Notes under the pieces: generated by a model
The model's database searches: none
What the model saw: the letters and a program-made list of their open reading frames with translations, nothing else
Told to the model about the DNA's origin: nothing
DNA from: Prevotella sp.
Lineage (GTDB): Bacteria; Bacteroidota; Bacteroidia; Bacteroidales; Bacteroidaceae
Assembly: GCA_017619755.1 (NCBI GenBank)
Contig: JAFZRU010000047.1
Span: 30,121 to 94,120 of the forward strand
Direction of reading: 5' to 3'
DNA: 64,000 nucleotides
Position numbers and translations under genes: made by a program
Shown: one piece after another, positions 45,259 to 54,325 of the stretch
Layout of the letters: each line of letters opens with the position of its first letter
How positions within the stretch are numbered: position 1 is the stretch's first letter

Positions 45259-45747
45259 CTATTTCACCAGTTCACGCACCTTGTCTATCAGTTCCTGCTC
45301 CGCTCCCTCGGTGTAGCCGTTGTGGCGGTAAACCACCTTTCCCGTGCCATCGACGATGAGGGTGTAGGGAATCATCTGTATGCCAAGGGCTTTTTGGAAT
45401 TCGCTGTTGGTGTCGAGCAGCACGTCGTAGGTCCATCCGTGATTGTCCACAAGGGGTTTCACCTTGTTGATGTTCTGGGCTTGGTCCACGGAGACGGCGA
45501 AGATTTTCACGCCGGTCTCATCCTGCCATTCCTCATACACCTCGCTGATGGCATCCAACTCGCGGTTGCACGGCTTGCACCAGGTGGCGAAGAAGTCGAT
45601 GATGAACGGCTTGCCGTTATTGGAGAGGGTGTCGGTGCGCACGGTCTTTCCCTCCATGCTCTTGATGGTGATGGCGGGGAGTTGTGCTTTTACTTGGCTT
45701 GACAGGCTGGCGAATGCGATGACCAGCATGATGAAAAATTTGTTCAT
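45259..45747 (-). CDS. TlpA-like periplasmic thioredoxin
   Basis: A 162-residue exported protein (signal cleavage near VKAQ). The TlpA/ResA-type fold has the redox motif WCKPC (Cys57, Cys60), FAVSVDQ and the cis-Pro in QMIPYT. These proteins reduce or oxidise partner cysteines outside the cytoplasm. It is the first gene of the operon and may serve the CxxC pairs of the two Omp28 proteins downstream. ATG 45747 is used; a start at 45801 would lie on the promoter. Confidence 0.9.
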   Translation of the reverse strand: MNKFFIMLVIAFASLSSQVKAQLPAITIKSMEGKTVRTDTLSNNGKPFIIDFFATWCKPCNRELDAISEVYEEWQDETGVKIFAVSVDQAQNINKVKPLVDNHGWTYDVLLDTNSEFQKALGIQMIPYTLIVDGTGKVVYRHNGYTEGAEQELIDKVRELVK

Positions 45748-45773
45748 GGTCGTATTGTTTTGCAATTTTACTG

Positions 45774-45781
45774 CAAAAATA
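45774..45781 (-). promoter_or_regulatory. -7 box for the TlpA-Omp28 operon
   Basis: Minus-strand TATTTTTG, 26 bp upstream of the TlpA ATG. A TTTG lies upstream but only 13 bp away, too close for the usual spacing. Confidence 0.45.
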
Positions 45782-45860
45782 GCGAATAATACCGCAAACA
45801 CGGCGCATGGACTGTTAATTTTTCAAAACACCGCCTCGGAGGGGTGGTTTCTGTTGCAAA

Positions 45861-46373
45861 TTATTTTACCTTCCACACGTTGAGCGTGATGCCCCCTTGC
45901 GACCCGCCCCATGCTGGTTCGCAGATGAAAAGTGCGTTGTTGAGCCATGCGTATTTGCTGTCGGTGGGTGCCTCGAACTGTGGTGCCGCCTTGAAATAGA
46001 ACGAGGGCTTTCCTTCCGGGCCGCTGGTATTGTAAATGATGCCTCTGTTGCGCACGTGGATATAGACTCCGTCGTCGGTCTTGATGCAGTAGATGGCTTC
46101 CAGTTCCGTGCGTCCCTCGCTGTTGGCCAGTTGGTAGTCGGCACCGCCGTTGATGATGGTGCCTTTGATATTCGGCCCCTCGAAAGTGCCTCCTGTGATG
46201 GGGATGATGGTGCGTCTGCCGTGTTGTGTCATGCCTGCCGAATAGACTTCGCCGAGTGTCACTCTCAGTTGCAGGGCAAACTCCAGTTGTGGTGCCTCCG
46301 TGGGTGGAAAGGCTTGTGCGCTGACGGTGAGAGTCAGCATTGTCATCATGACAAGGGAAATGATTTTTTTCAT
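45861..46373 (-). CDS. Exported DUF3237 family protein (copy 1)
   Basis: A 170-residue protein with a signal peptide (VMMTMLTLTVSAQA). The mature part is a DUF3237/UPF0311 barrel-like domain: RRTIIPITGGTFEGPNIKG, then NGGADYQL and ELEAIYCIKTDDGVYIHVRNRG. DUF3237 proteins are mostly cytoplasmic and of unknown function; export is common in Bacteroidetes members. It is the duplicate of the gene at 46671, with the same ITLNVWKVK ending. Confidence 0.85.
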   Translation of the reverse strand: MKKIISLVMMTMLTLTVSAQAFPPTEAPQLEFALQLRVTLGEVYSAGMTQHGRRTIIPITGGTFEGPNIKGTIINGGADYQLANSEGRTELEAIYCIKTDDGVYIHVRNRGIIYNTSGPEGKPSFYFKAAPQFEAPTDSKYAWLNNALFICEPAWGGSQGGITLNVWKVK

Positions 46374-46670
46374 GTCTTTGTTGATTTTGTTGTTGACAAA
46401 TGGTTAGTTTATTCTTTGATAAGTATGGTTCTCCCCTGTGCCACTATGTAGCCAAGGCAATAGCAGCCGCCCTTCACTTCAGCAAGGCAGACAACAGGTA
46501 ATGTGAGCCAAAGTCCTTAAGAGCACTTTGTCGGCAGTCAAGTCCTCGCGCGTCATTCCATTGCATCGTCCAAAATGATGTCGATAGCTTCCAAGATGTG
46601 CTGGGTCTTGAAGTAATCTGCGATGGCCTTTCAAGCCGTCTTTGCACAAAAACAATCCGTACAGGTCAAA
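46374..46670 (-). pseudogene. Degraded coding remnants between the DUF3237 copies
   Basis: Three short minus-strand frames look like broken protein pieces. One ends AIADYFKTQHILEAIDIILDD-AME (46553-46627). One begins MTREDLTADKVLLRTLAH (46479-46556), overlapping the first as ATGA. One ends GYIVAQGRTILIKE near 46420. The first two together loosely resemble a HepT-like helix bundle, a weak resemblance; the third resembles a T9SS-type tail. No intact gene is present. Confidence 0.3.
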
Positions 46671-47162
46671 TTATTTCACCTTCCACACGTTGAGCGTGAT
46701 GGTGCCATTTGGCCCATCCCATTGTGGCTCGCAAATGAAAATTCCGGTGTTGAGCCATGCGTAATTGCCGTTGGTGGGCGCCTCGAACTGTGGTGATGCC
46801 TTGAAAAAGTACGGGTTGTTGACGACAAGGCCCTTGTTGCGCACGTGGATATAGGCCCCGTCGTTGGTCTTTATGCAGTAGATGGCTTCCAGTTCAGTGC
46901 GGTTGCCGTCGGCGCTGGACAGTTGGTAGTCGGCTCCACCGTTGAGGATGGTTCCTTGGATATTCGGCCCCTGGAAGGTGCCTCCTGTGATGGGGATGAC
47001 GGTGCGTGTGCCTTTCGGTGTCGGAATTGAAAAGCTGTTGCCAATAGAAACTCTTAGTTGCATGACAAACTCCAATTGGGGGTTTCCCGAGGGAGGATAG
47101 GTTTGTGCGCCGACGGTGAGGGCCAGCAGTGTCATCATGACAAGTAAACTGATTTTTTTCAT
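46671..47162 (-). CDS. Exported DUF3237 family protein (copy 2)
   Basis: A 163-residue paralogue of the gene at 45861. Signal peptide LLVMMTLLALTVGAQ; the same RTVIPITGGTFQGPNIQG, NGGADYQL and ELEAIYCIKTNDGAYIHVRNKG blocks and the same ITLNVWKVK end. The start at 47162 (MKKISLL) gives the signal peptide; the ATG at 47198 would overlap the -7 box. Most of the differences are in the first 40 residues of the mature protein and in one loop. Confidence 0.85.
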   Translation of the reverse strand: MKKISLLVMMTLLALTVGAQTYPPSGNPQLEFVMQLRVSIGNSFSIPTPKGTRTVIPITGGTFQGPNIQGTILNGGADYQLSSADGNRTELEAIYCIKTNDGAYIHVRNKGLVVNNPYFFKASPQFEAPTNGNYAWLNTGIFICEPQWDGPNGTITLNVWKVK

Positions 47163-47195
47163 GTTGGTTGTTGTTGAATGGTTATTATTACTCTG

Positions 47196-47203
47196 CAAAG
47201 TTA
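47196..47203 (-). promoter_or_regulatory. -7 box for DUF3237 copy 2
   Basis: Minus-strand TAACTTTG, 33 bp upstream of the ATG at 47162. No -33 element at the expected distance. The next 220 bp (47204-47429) are AT-rich and contain only small hairpins, such as CGCC/GGCG followed by TTTT near 47402-47417. Confidence 0.45.
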
Positions 47204-47429
47204 GATATAATTTGGGAATTATAAGCCAGTCGATACAAAGAATCTTCTTTTCTTTAGGGAAAAGTAAAAGAAAAAATGACTTTTAGTAACGATTAAATAA
47301 TGATTGGGGATGATTTTCAACATAAAATGTATCATCATTCATATAATAGCCATAAATGGCTGCAAATAAAATGGAAGGTTAATTCTTCTCCTTTTTGTTC
47401 CCGCCTTCAGGCGTTTTCCTAAGCGTCCA

Positions 47430-47689
47430 GCGTTTCGGACTTCGGATAAATTATAACTCGTCCGAATCTCGTTTTAAAACCGCGTTTCGGACTTCGGATA
47501 AATTATAACTCGTCCGAATCTCGTTTTAAAACCGCGTTTCGGACTTCGGATAAATTATAACTCGTCCGAATCTCGTTTTAAAACCACGTTTCGGACTTCG
47601 GATAAATTATAACTCGTCCGAATCTCGTTTTAAAACCGCGTTTCGGACTTCGGATAAGACAATTTTTGTCCGAATCTCGTTCAAAACCT
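47430..47689. repeat. Five tandem copies of a 52-bp hairpin-bearing repeat
   Basis: Units start at 47430, 47482, 47534, 47586 and 47638. Units 1-4 are nearly identical (unit 4 has one G-to-A change in its first base); unit 5 differs after base 20. Each unit holds TTCGGAC and its inverted copy GTCCGAA about 19 bases apart, and a palindromic GTTTTAAAAC. In unit 5 the loop sequence is replaced but the GTCCGAA arm is kept, which suggests the stem matters. The array ends 19 bp before the promoter of the ATPase gene. Confidence 0.9.
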
Positions 47690-47707
47690 CGTTTCGAGCA
47701 GCGAAAA

Positions 47708-47739
47708 TTTGTATATTTCACGAAAAGTGTTTATCTTTG
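47708..47739 (+). promoter_or_regulatory. Promoter of the ATPase gene
   Basis: TTTG (47708-47711), a 20-bp spacer and TATCTTTG (47732-47739); the ATG at 47766 is 26 bp on. It lies immediately downstream of the 52-bp repeats. Confidence 0.75.
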
Positions 47740-47765
47740 CGGCATTCATACCAAAAAGAAAGTCC

Positions 47766-49208
47766 ATGGCAGGCAATAGGATCATAGGCAGGGAATATGA
47801 GCAGCATATCCTAACGAACATCTGCGAGGAACGTGAGGCTCGTTTGGTTGCGGTTTATGGCCGCCGTCGGGTAGGTAAGACCTATTTGGTGAAGTATTAC
47901 TTCAATGAGCAGTTCGATTTCTTTTTCACCGGCAGTTTTGAAACTCCGATGAAAGTGCAGCTTGCATTGTTCAGGGACGCACTACGTCAGCATAGCGGTG
48001 TGGAGCGTCCTATGCCAAATAATTGGTTTGAAGCCTTTAACCAACTGAAAGAGCATTTGCAGGGATTGCACAAGAAGCGCATGGTGGTGTTTCTCGATGA
48101 GTTGCCATGGATGGCCACGCCCAAGTCCAATTTCCTTGCCGCCTTCACTCATTTTTGGAACACCTGGGCTTCCACGTGCGATGGTCTGAAATTAATTGTT
48201 TGCGGCTCGGCCACCTCATGGATGCTTGACAAGATCATAGGCGACAAGGGCGGGCTTTATGGTCGCTCGTCGCGCTCCATCTACGTGGCCCCATTTCGTT
48301 TGAATGAAATGGAGAAATTCCTCAAACTCCGCAAGGGGATTGTGTGGAATCGCTACCAAATCTTGGAAGTGTATATGATATTGGGTGGCATTCCTTATTA
48401 TCTTGACATGCTGGAGAAGGGCTTGTCTTTCACACAAAACATCGACCGCCTTTTCTATGCCGAGGGGGCGCCTCTACGTATGGAATATGACTTCCTCTTC
48501 CGTTCACTCTTCAAGTCGGCTGCTACGTACCGGCAAGTGGTGGAGGTGTTGGCTGCGAAGAACAAAGGTCTGACCCTCAAGGAAATCAAGAAGGAACTTC
48601 AATTGAAGGATGGCGGTAGTCTGTCGAAGGTGCTGGGTAATTTATGCAAATGCGATTTCATTCGTGAATATGCCGTCTTTGGCAAGAAAGGCAAGGGTCG
48701 CCTCTTCCAGATTACCGACCTTTTCTCGCTGTATCATCTGAAATTTTTGAATGGCAGGAAGGGTCTTGACCCGAGTTTTTGGTCAAATATCAGTGACTCG
48801 AAGCGTAAGGCGTGGACTGGCTATGCATTTGAGCAGGTTTGTCTGCACCATGTCGCACAAATCCGTGAGGCATTGGGAACAAAGGGCGTACTCACCCATG
48901 TGTGCTGTTGGTCTTCTCCAAAATACACCGATAAGGATGGGACCGAATGGCCGGGCGTGCAAATCGACTTGTTGCTTAGCCGTAACGACCATGTCATCGA
49001 CATTTGCGAGATGAAATACTGTCAGGAAAAATATGTGGTGACAGGAAAATACGAAAAGTTGATTAGGGAAAGGAATGCTGTCTTCGCACACAAAACTGAG
49101 AGCAGCGACGCCCTCCATAACATACTGGTCACCACATACGGCCTGAAGTCCAACCTCTACTCCGATGTCTTCCAAAACACCGTCACCATGGAGGACTTGT
49201 TCAAATAA
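47766..49208 (+). CDS. AAA-type ATPase with C-terminal DUF234 nuclease-like domain
   Basis: A 480-residue protein of the archaeal/bacterial ATPase group common in Bacteroidetes. Walker A is GRRRVGKT (32-39), Walker B is MVVFLDELPW (about 111-120), and VCGSATSWM is sensor 1. A winged-helix segment lies near residues 265-320 (KGLTLKEIKKELQL). The C-terminal DUF234 domain has the PD-(D/E)xK signature QIDLLLSR then DICEMKY. The role of this family is unknown; links to mobile elements and defence have been proposed for it. ATG 47766 is preceded by a consensus promoter; the longer frame from 47709 would overlap it. Confidence 0.85.
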   Translation: MAGNRIIGREYEQHILTNICEEREARLVAVYGRRRVGKTYLVKYYFNEQFDFFFTGSFETPMKVQLALFRDALRQHSGVERPMPNNWFEAFNQLKEHLQGLHKKRMVVFLDELPWMATPKSNFLAAFTHFWNTWASTCDGLKLIVCGSATSWMLDKIIGDKGGLYGRSSRSIYVAPFRLNEMEKFLKLRKGIVWNRYQILEVYMILGGIPYYLDMLEKGLSFTQNIDRLFYAEGAPLRMEYDFLFRSLFKSAATYRQVVEVLAAKNKGLTLKEIKKELQLKDGGSLSKVLGNLCKCDFIREYAVFGKKGKGRLFQITDLFSLYHLKFLNGRKGLDPSFWSNISDSKRKAWTGYAFEQVCLHHVAQIREALGTKGVLTHVCCWSSPKYTDKDGTEWPGVQIDLLLSRNDHVIDICEMKYCQEKYVVTGKYEKLIRERNAVFAHKTESSDALHNILVTTYGLKSNLYSDVFQNTVTMEDLFK

Positions 49209-49255
49209 CGAGAGGGGGAGTGTTTAATGAGAACATATAGAAGAAAAAATAGAGA

Positions 49256-52200
49256 ATGAGAGGAAAAATCGACTGTTTTTTGCCCTGTGGCGAGCCGCAG
49301 TTGGCAGAAGCCATGGTGAGCCAGTTGCGTCAGGACAACTGTGTCCGGCATATCTACCTGTTGGTGGATGGCAGCCGTGAGATGGAGGAAATCCCGGAGG
49401 GCTGCACCCCTCTTCCGGTGGACCGTCTGCACTCCACCTCCACCGTTCTTGCCATTGAGCAACACGTCACGGCCCCCTATCTGCTCCTGTTCACCAAATC
49501 CACGTCCGTCACCTTGGGCTTCCGTGCCACCGACCGCCTCCTGCATGTGGCATCTGACTCTGGCGCTCTTTGGGTGTATGCCGACCATCGCTCCGTGGAA
49601 GGAGGCGTGACGTCGCCCCATCCCGTCATCGACTACCAGGAAGGCAGCCTTCGCGACGACTTTGACTTTGGTTCCGTGGTGCTTGTCCGTTCCGACATCT
49701 TGCACGACTACGCCCGCCAGTCCTCCCTTCCCGCCTACGAGCATGCCGGCTTGTACGACTTGCGGCTCTTCATCAGTCGGCAAGGGCAACTGCTCCACCT
49801 CAACGAATTCCTCTATACCGAGAAAGAGTTGGACCTCCGTGCCAGCGGTGAGAAGCAGTTCGACTATGTGAATCCCCGCAACCGTGAAGTGCAGGTGGAG
49901 ATGGAAGCTGCCGTCACCCACCACCTCCGTGAACTGGGTGCGCTTGTGGACTCCACGTCTTACAGCACTCCCGACTTCGGCGAGCAATCTTTCGCCTGCG
50001 AGGCCACGGTGGTCATTCCCGTCTTCAACCGCGAGCGTACCATCTGCGACGCCGTGGACTCCGCCCTTTCGCAGCACACCACCTTCCCATATAACGTCAT
50101 CGTCGTGGACAACCACTCCACCGACGGCACCACGCGGCTTCTCTCCGAGTATGATGACCCACGGCTCATCCACCTCATCCCCGAGCGCACCGACTTAGGC
50201 ATCGGCGGCTGCTGGAACATGGCCGTGCTCGACGACCGCTGCGGTCGCTTCGCCGTCCAACTCGACAGCGACGACCTGTACTCCTCACCCGACACCCTTC
50301 AGCGGGTGGTGGACGCTTTCTACCAACAGAAAGCCGCCATGGTGGTGGGGTCCTACCGCATGTGCGACTTCCATCTCAACACCCTTCCTCCCGGTCTCAT
50401 CGACCACCGTGAGTGGACCGATGACAACGGCCCCAACAACGCCCTGCGCATCAACGGTCTCGGAGCGCCGAGGGCTTTCTTCACCCCCCTGTTGCGACAG
50501 ACGCTATTCCCCAATACCAGCTATGGTGAGGACTACGCCATGGGGCTTGCCTTTAGCCGCCGCTATCGCATCGGTCGCATCTTCGACGAGCTGTACCTCT
50601 GCCGCCGTTGGGGTGGCAACAGCGACGCCGCCTTGAGCATCGAGCGCGTCAACGCCAACAACCTCTACAAGGACCGTCTGCGTACCGTCGAACTGACCGC
50701 CCGGAAGCAGTTGGCAGGTCAGCAAGACACCGACACCGGCGAGGGTTCGCTTAACCGCTTCTTCAACCGCCAGCTCGACCGTTGGGATGACGCCCGTCAG
50801 CGATACCGGGACCTCCACGACGTGCAGACGCGCCAGCTCGACCACGCCGACCATGCCCTGCCGCTTACCTTGCAATGGAACCCGGCGCGCATCGTCTCCA
50901 CCGGAGCCAGTGTGAAGCCCGCATCCATCGAACAGCGGCCCTGCTTCCTCTGCGAGCGCAACCGCCCGGAGGTGCAGTTCGCCAAGTCATTCGACGGGAA
51001 GTTCGACATCCTTGTCAATCCCTTCCCCATCCTCCCCACCCATTACACCATCGTGGCCAAGAAGCACCAGCCACAGCAGATACGCGACAACTACTACGAG
51101 ATACACCGCCTCTTGGAGTTATACCCCCACCTGACCGTTTTCTACAACGGCCCACGGTGCGGCGCCTCCGCTCCCGACCACCTGCACCTGCAAGCTGGCA
51201 CCACGGGGGTGCTTCCCCTCCAGCAGGCATGGCCCCGCCTGTTGCGCGAGGCCACCCCCTTGCATCGTGTCAACGACAGCGAGGGCCTCTTCCTCCTCCA
51301 CGACTACCCCTGTCCGGCCCTGTTTGTGAGAAGCAAGAACAAGGACACCGGCCAGGCACTCTTCAAAAAGCTCTACGCCGCCCTCGACAGCGAGGTGGCC
51401 GACAGCGAGCGGGAGCGTGGCGAGGAACCCATGCTCAACATCGTGGCCTGGGTGTATGAGGGCGAAGTGGTGAGCGTCGTCTTCCCACGTCGCCGACACC
51501 GCCCACGTAGCTACACAGCTCCGGGCGACAGTCGGAGGATGGTGAGTCCCGGCGCCCTTGACATGGCCGGTCTTGTCATCACGCCCCTTGAGGCCGACTT
51601 CCGCCGTCTCGACGCCGCAGAGGTCACCGGCATCCTTCGCGAGGTGGCCATTGGCGACGACGATCTCCAGCGCGTGGTGTCCGTCCTTCGTGACGGGCAG
51701 CAACAGCCCGTAGTGAAAGCCATGGAGCGTGAGCCTTCCGTGTCCGTGGGGATTGTGGCCGGCGACAACATACGTTTCGCCCTCAACAAGCCCTATGTGG
51801 CCAAGGGCGAAATCCTTGAGGGTACACAGGAGGTGGAGTTGTCGGAGGGATGCATCAAATGGAACGGGAGTCTCTACCGCGAACTCCTCTTCACACCCAA
51901 GAGTCCCGACGCGACGTTCTCCCTCTTCGAGGTGACCATCGGCCTCGACTTCCACTGGGAGCGCCGCGAGACACAAGTCTTCCCCGGTGCGCTCAAATTA
52001 GTGGTGGAGGCCGACAAGATTCACGCCATCAACCTGGTGCCTGTGGAGCAATACTTGGCCAGCGTCATCTCCAGCGAGATGAAGGCCACCTCGTCGCCCG
52101 AACTGCTCAAGGCCCATGCGGTCATCTCCCGCAGTTGGCTTCTGGCCCAGATGGAGCGTCGCCGCCAACACAAGGAGGCCACCGACAGTTTCTTCTCCTT

Positions 52201-53035
52201 CATCAAGAAAGAGGACGAAATCATCCGATGGTACGACCGCGAGGACCACACCATCTTCGACGTGTGTGCCGACGACCACTGCCAGCGTTACCAGGGTGTC
52301 ACCCGCGCCACGGAGAAGCGCGTGGTGGAGGCGGTGAAGGCCACCCGTGGCCAGGTGCTCTGCCATGGCGGTGAGATTTGCGACGCCCGTTTCAGCAAGT
52401 GCTGTGGAGGTGTCACCGAGGAGTTCCAGTATTGCTGGGAGAATGTTCCCAAGGCTTATCTTCGTGCCGTGGGTGACAGTCCGGAGGCGGTGCTGCCCAA
52501 CCTTCGCGTGGAGCAGACTGCCCGCAAGTGGATCATGGGCCGTCCGTCGGCTTACTGCAACACCACCGACTGCAAGGTGCTGGCCCAGGTGCTCAACGAC
52601 TACGACACGGAGACCACCGATTTCTACCGCTGGTGCGTGGAGTACGGCCAGGAGGAACTGTCGGCCTTGGTGAGCGAGAAGTTGAAGATGGATTTCGGCG
52701 GCATCAAGTCGCTTACACCAATGGAGCGTGGCCGCAGCGGACGCATCAGCCGTCTGCGGATAGAAGGTGAGAAACGCTCTCTTGTCATCGGCAAGGAACT
52801 GGAGATTCGCCGTGCGCTCAGCACCTCCCACCTGCTCAGTTCCGCCTTCGTCATCGACACGGAGGGCGACGAGGGCGGTCTGCCCGCACGTTTCATCCTC
52901 CACGGAGCCGGATGGGGCCATGGCGTGGGCCTGTGCCAGATAGGAGCCGCCATGATGGGCGAGCAGGGAGCCGCCTACGACGAGATACTCCTTCACTATT
53001 ATCAAGATGCAGAAATAAGAAAACTTTATAAATAA
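49256..53035 (+). CDS. Glycosyltransferase-DUF4922-SpoIID fusion protein
   Basis: A 1259-residue fusion. Residues about 1-230 look like a diverged GT-A glycosyltransferase. Residues about 248-470 are a regular family 2 glycosyltransferase ([36 protein letters not shown]). Residues about 555-790 are DUF4922, with PDHLHLQ (H-x-H-x-Q, near 640), the HIT/GalT-type nucleophile of nucleotide-sugar phosphorylases and nucleotidyltransferases. Residues about 915-1255 are a SpoIID/LytB domain ([42 protein letters not shown]), a lytic transglycosylase acting on peptide-free glycan. No signal peptide or membrane helix is visible, so it would be cytoplasmic, unlike typical SpoIID. It lies 47 bp after the ATPase gene and 5 bp before an AmpG-like permease. 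Confidence 0.88.
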   Translation: MRGKIDCFLPCGEPQLAEAMVSQLRQDNCVRHIYLLVDGSREMEEIPEGCTPLPVDRLHSTSTVLAIEQHVTAPYLLLFTKSTSVTLGFRATDRLLHVASDSGALWVYADHRSVEGGVTSPHPVIDYQEGSLRDDFDFGSVVLVRSDILHDYARQSSLPAYEHAGLYDLRLFISRQGQLLHLNEFLYTEKELDLRASGEKQFDYVNPRNREVQVEMEAAVTHHLRELGALVDSTSYSTPDFGEQSFACEATVVIPVFNRERTICDAVDSALSQHTTFPYNVIVVDNHSTDGTTRLLSEYDDPRLIHLIPERTDLGIGGCWNMAVLDDRCGRFAVQLDSDDLYSSPDTLQRVVDAFYQQKAAMVVGSYRMCDFHLNTLPPGLIDHREWTDDNGPNNALRINGLGAPRAFFTPLLRQTLFPNTSYGEDYAMGLAFSRRYRIGRIFDELYLCRRWGGNSDAALSIERVNANNLYKDRLRTVELTARKQLAGQQDTDTGEGSLNRFFNRQLDRWDDARQRYRDLHDVQTRQLDHADHALPLTLQWNPARIVSTGASVKPASIEQRPCFLCERNRPEVQFAKSFDGKFDILVNPFPILPTHYTIVAKKHQPQQIRDNYYEIHRLLELYPHLTVFYNGPRCGASAPDHLHLQAGTTGVLPLQQAWPRLLREATPLHRVNDSEGLFLLHDYPCPALFVRSKNKDTGQALFKKLYAALDSEVADSERERGEEPMLNIVAWVYEGEVVSVVFPRRRHRPRSYTAPGDSRRMVSPGALDMAGLVITPLEADFRRLDAAEVTGILREVAIGDDDLQRVVSVLRDGQQQPVVKAMEREPSVSVGIVAGDNIRFALNKPYVAKGEILEGTQEVELSEGCIKWNGSLYRELLFTPKSPDATFSLFEVTIGLDFHWERRETQVFPGALKLVVEADKIHAINLVPVEQYLASVISSEMKATSSPELLKAHAVISRSWLLAQMERRRQHKEATDSFFSFIKKEDEIIRWYDREDHTIFDVCADDHCQRYQGVTRATEKRVVEAVKATRGQVLCHGGEICDARFSKCCGGVTEEFQYCWENVPKAYLRAVGDSPEAVLPNLRVEQTARKWIMGRPSAYCNTTDCKVLAQVLNDYDTETTDFYRWCVEYGQEELSALVSEKLKMDFGGIKSLTPMERGRSGRISRLRIEGEKRSLVIGKELEIRRALSTSHLLSSAFVIDTEGDEGGLPARFILHGAGWGHGVGLCQIGAAMMGEQGAAYDEILLHYYQDAEIRKLYK

Positions 53036-53040
53036 GCAAG

Positions 53041-54318
53041 ATGGAAAAGAAGAGAAGCCCATGGGCTTGGATACCCACGTTGTATTTCGCCGAGGGACTG
53101 CCCAATGTGGTGGTGATGACCGTGGCGGTGGTGATGTATATGGAAATGGGCATGACCGACACCGAGATAGCCCTTTATACGAGTTGGCTGGGACTGCCGT
53201 GGGTCATCAAACCGCTGTGGAGCCCCTTTGTCGATTTGTTCAAGACAAAACGTTGGTGGGTGCTTGCCATGCAGTTGCTTTTGGGCGCGGCGTTCGCCGG
53301 TGTGGCTTTTACGGTGAAAACGTCTTTTTGGTTTCAGGGAACGATGTTCTTCTTCTTCCTCATGGCCTTTTCGAGTGCCACCCACGACATCGCCGCCGAT
53401 GGTTTCTACATGCTCGACTTGGACAGTCACGACCAGTCGTGGTTTGTGGGCATACGAAACACCTTCTACCGCATCGCCGTCATCTTCGGACAAGGCGTGC
53501 TTGTATGGTTGGCTGGTGAATTGCAGAAAATATACCCTGACAGCAAGGCTTTTACTTGGAGCCTCATCTTCTTCGGCCTCTCTGCCATCTTCATCGCCAT
53601 CTGGTTGTATCATCGCTTTGTCATGCCGAGGCCTGTTGACCGAAATAATGAGGGGCTGACGGCACGTGACGTGGCCAAGGGCCTGTGGCAGATGCTCTCG
53701 TCGTTCTTCACTAAGGTGCCGGTGAAGCAGGTTGTGTTCGTATTGCTCTTCCTGTTGCTTTATCGCTTCCCTGAAGCCATGCTCACCAAGATGGCAAGCA
53801 CGTTCTTGCTACGCCCGATGGAGGAGGGTGGCCTGGGTTTGACCAAGGAGGCTTTCGGCCTGGCATACGGTACGGTAGGTCTCATCGGACTGCTCTTGGG
53901 CGGCATCGTGGGTGGCATATTGGCCAGTCGAGATGGACTGAAACGGTGGCTTTGGCCCTTTGTCTGCGCCATCACCTTGCCCGACATCGTGTATGTGTAT
54001 CTTGGTTTTGCACAGCCTGACAGCCTGTGGCTCATCAGCACGTGCCTCTTCATCGAGCAGTTTGGCTATGGGTTGGGATTCACCGCACTCACGCTCTACA
54101 TGCTCTATTATAGCCAGGGTGAGTTCAAAACATCTCATTATGCCATTTGCACGGGGTTGTCCTATCTTGGTTTGATGCTTCCGGGCATGGTGTCGGGATT
54201 GATCAAGGACGCAGTGGGGTACCAGACCTTCTTCGTCTTGGTGATGTTCTTCTGCATCATCACCTTTGTCGTAGCGGCCTTCATCAAGATCGACCCTGAG
54301 TTTGGCAAGAAAAAGTAA
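53041..54318 (+). CDS. AmpG-type major facilitator permease
   Basis: A 425-residue inner-membrane transporter with about twelve helices. YFAEGLPNVVVMTVAVVMYM, WLGLPWVIKPLWSPFVDLF and ATHDIAADG are the AmpG hallmarks. In Gram-negative bacteria AmpG imports GlcNAc-anhydroMurNAc muropeptides for wall recycling. It starts 5 bp after the DUF4922-SpoIID fusion, supporting co-function. Substrate in this organism is inferred. Confidence 0.88.
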   Translation: MEKKRSPWAWIPTLYFAEGLPNVVVMTVAVVMYMEMGMTDTEIALYTSWLGLPWVIKPLWSPFVDLFKTKRWWVLAMQLLLGAAFAGVAFTVKTSFWFQGTMFFFFLMAFSSATHDIAADGFYMLDLDSHDQSWFVGIRNTFYRIAVIFGQGVLVWLAGELQKIYPDSKAFTWSLIFFGLSAIFIAIWLYHRFVMPRPVDRNNEGLTARDVAKGLWQMLSSFFTKVPVKQVVFVLLFLLLYRFPEAMLTKMASTFLLRPMEEGGLGLTKEAFGLAYGTVGLIGLLLGGIVGGILASRDGLKRWLWPFVCAITLPDIVYVYLGFAQPDSLWLISTCLFIEQFGYGLGFTALTLYMLYYSQGEFKTSHYAICTGLSYLGLMLPGMVSGLIKDAVGYQTFFVLVMFFCIITFVVAAFIKIDPEFGKKK

Positions 54319-54325
54319 TGACCCT

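Noticed and set aside
47430-47689. CRISPR array
   Set aside because: The 52-bp units are contiguous and nearly identical, with no variable spacers, and no cas gene lies nearby.
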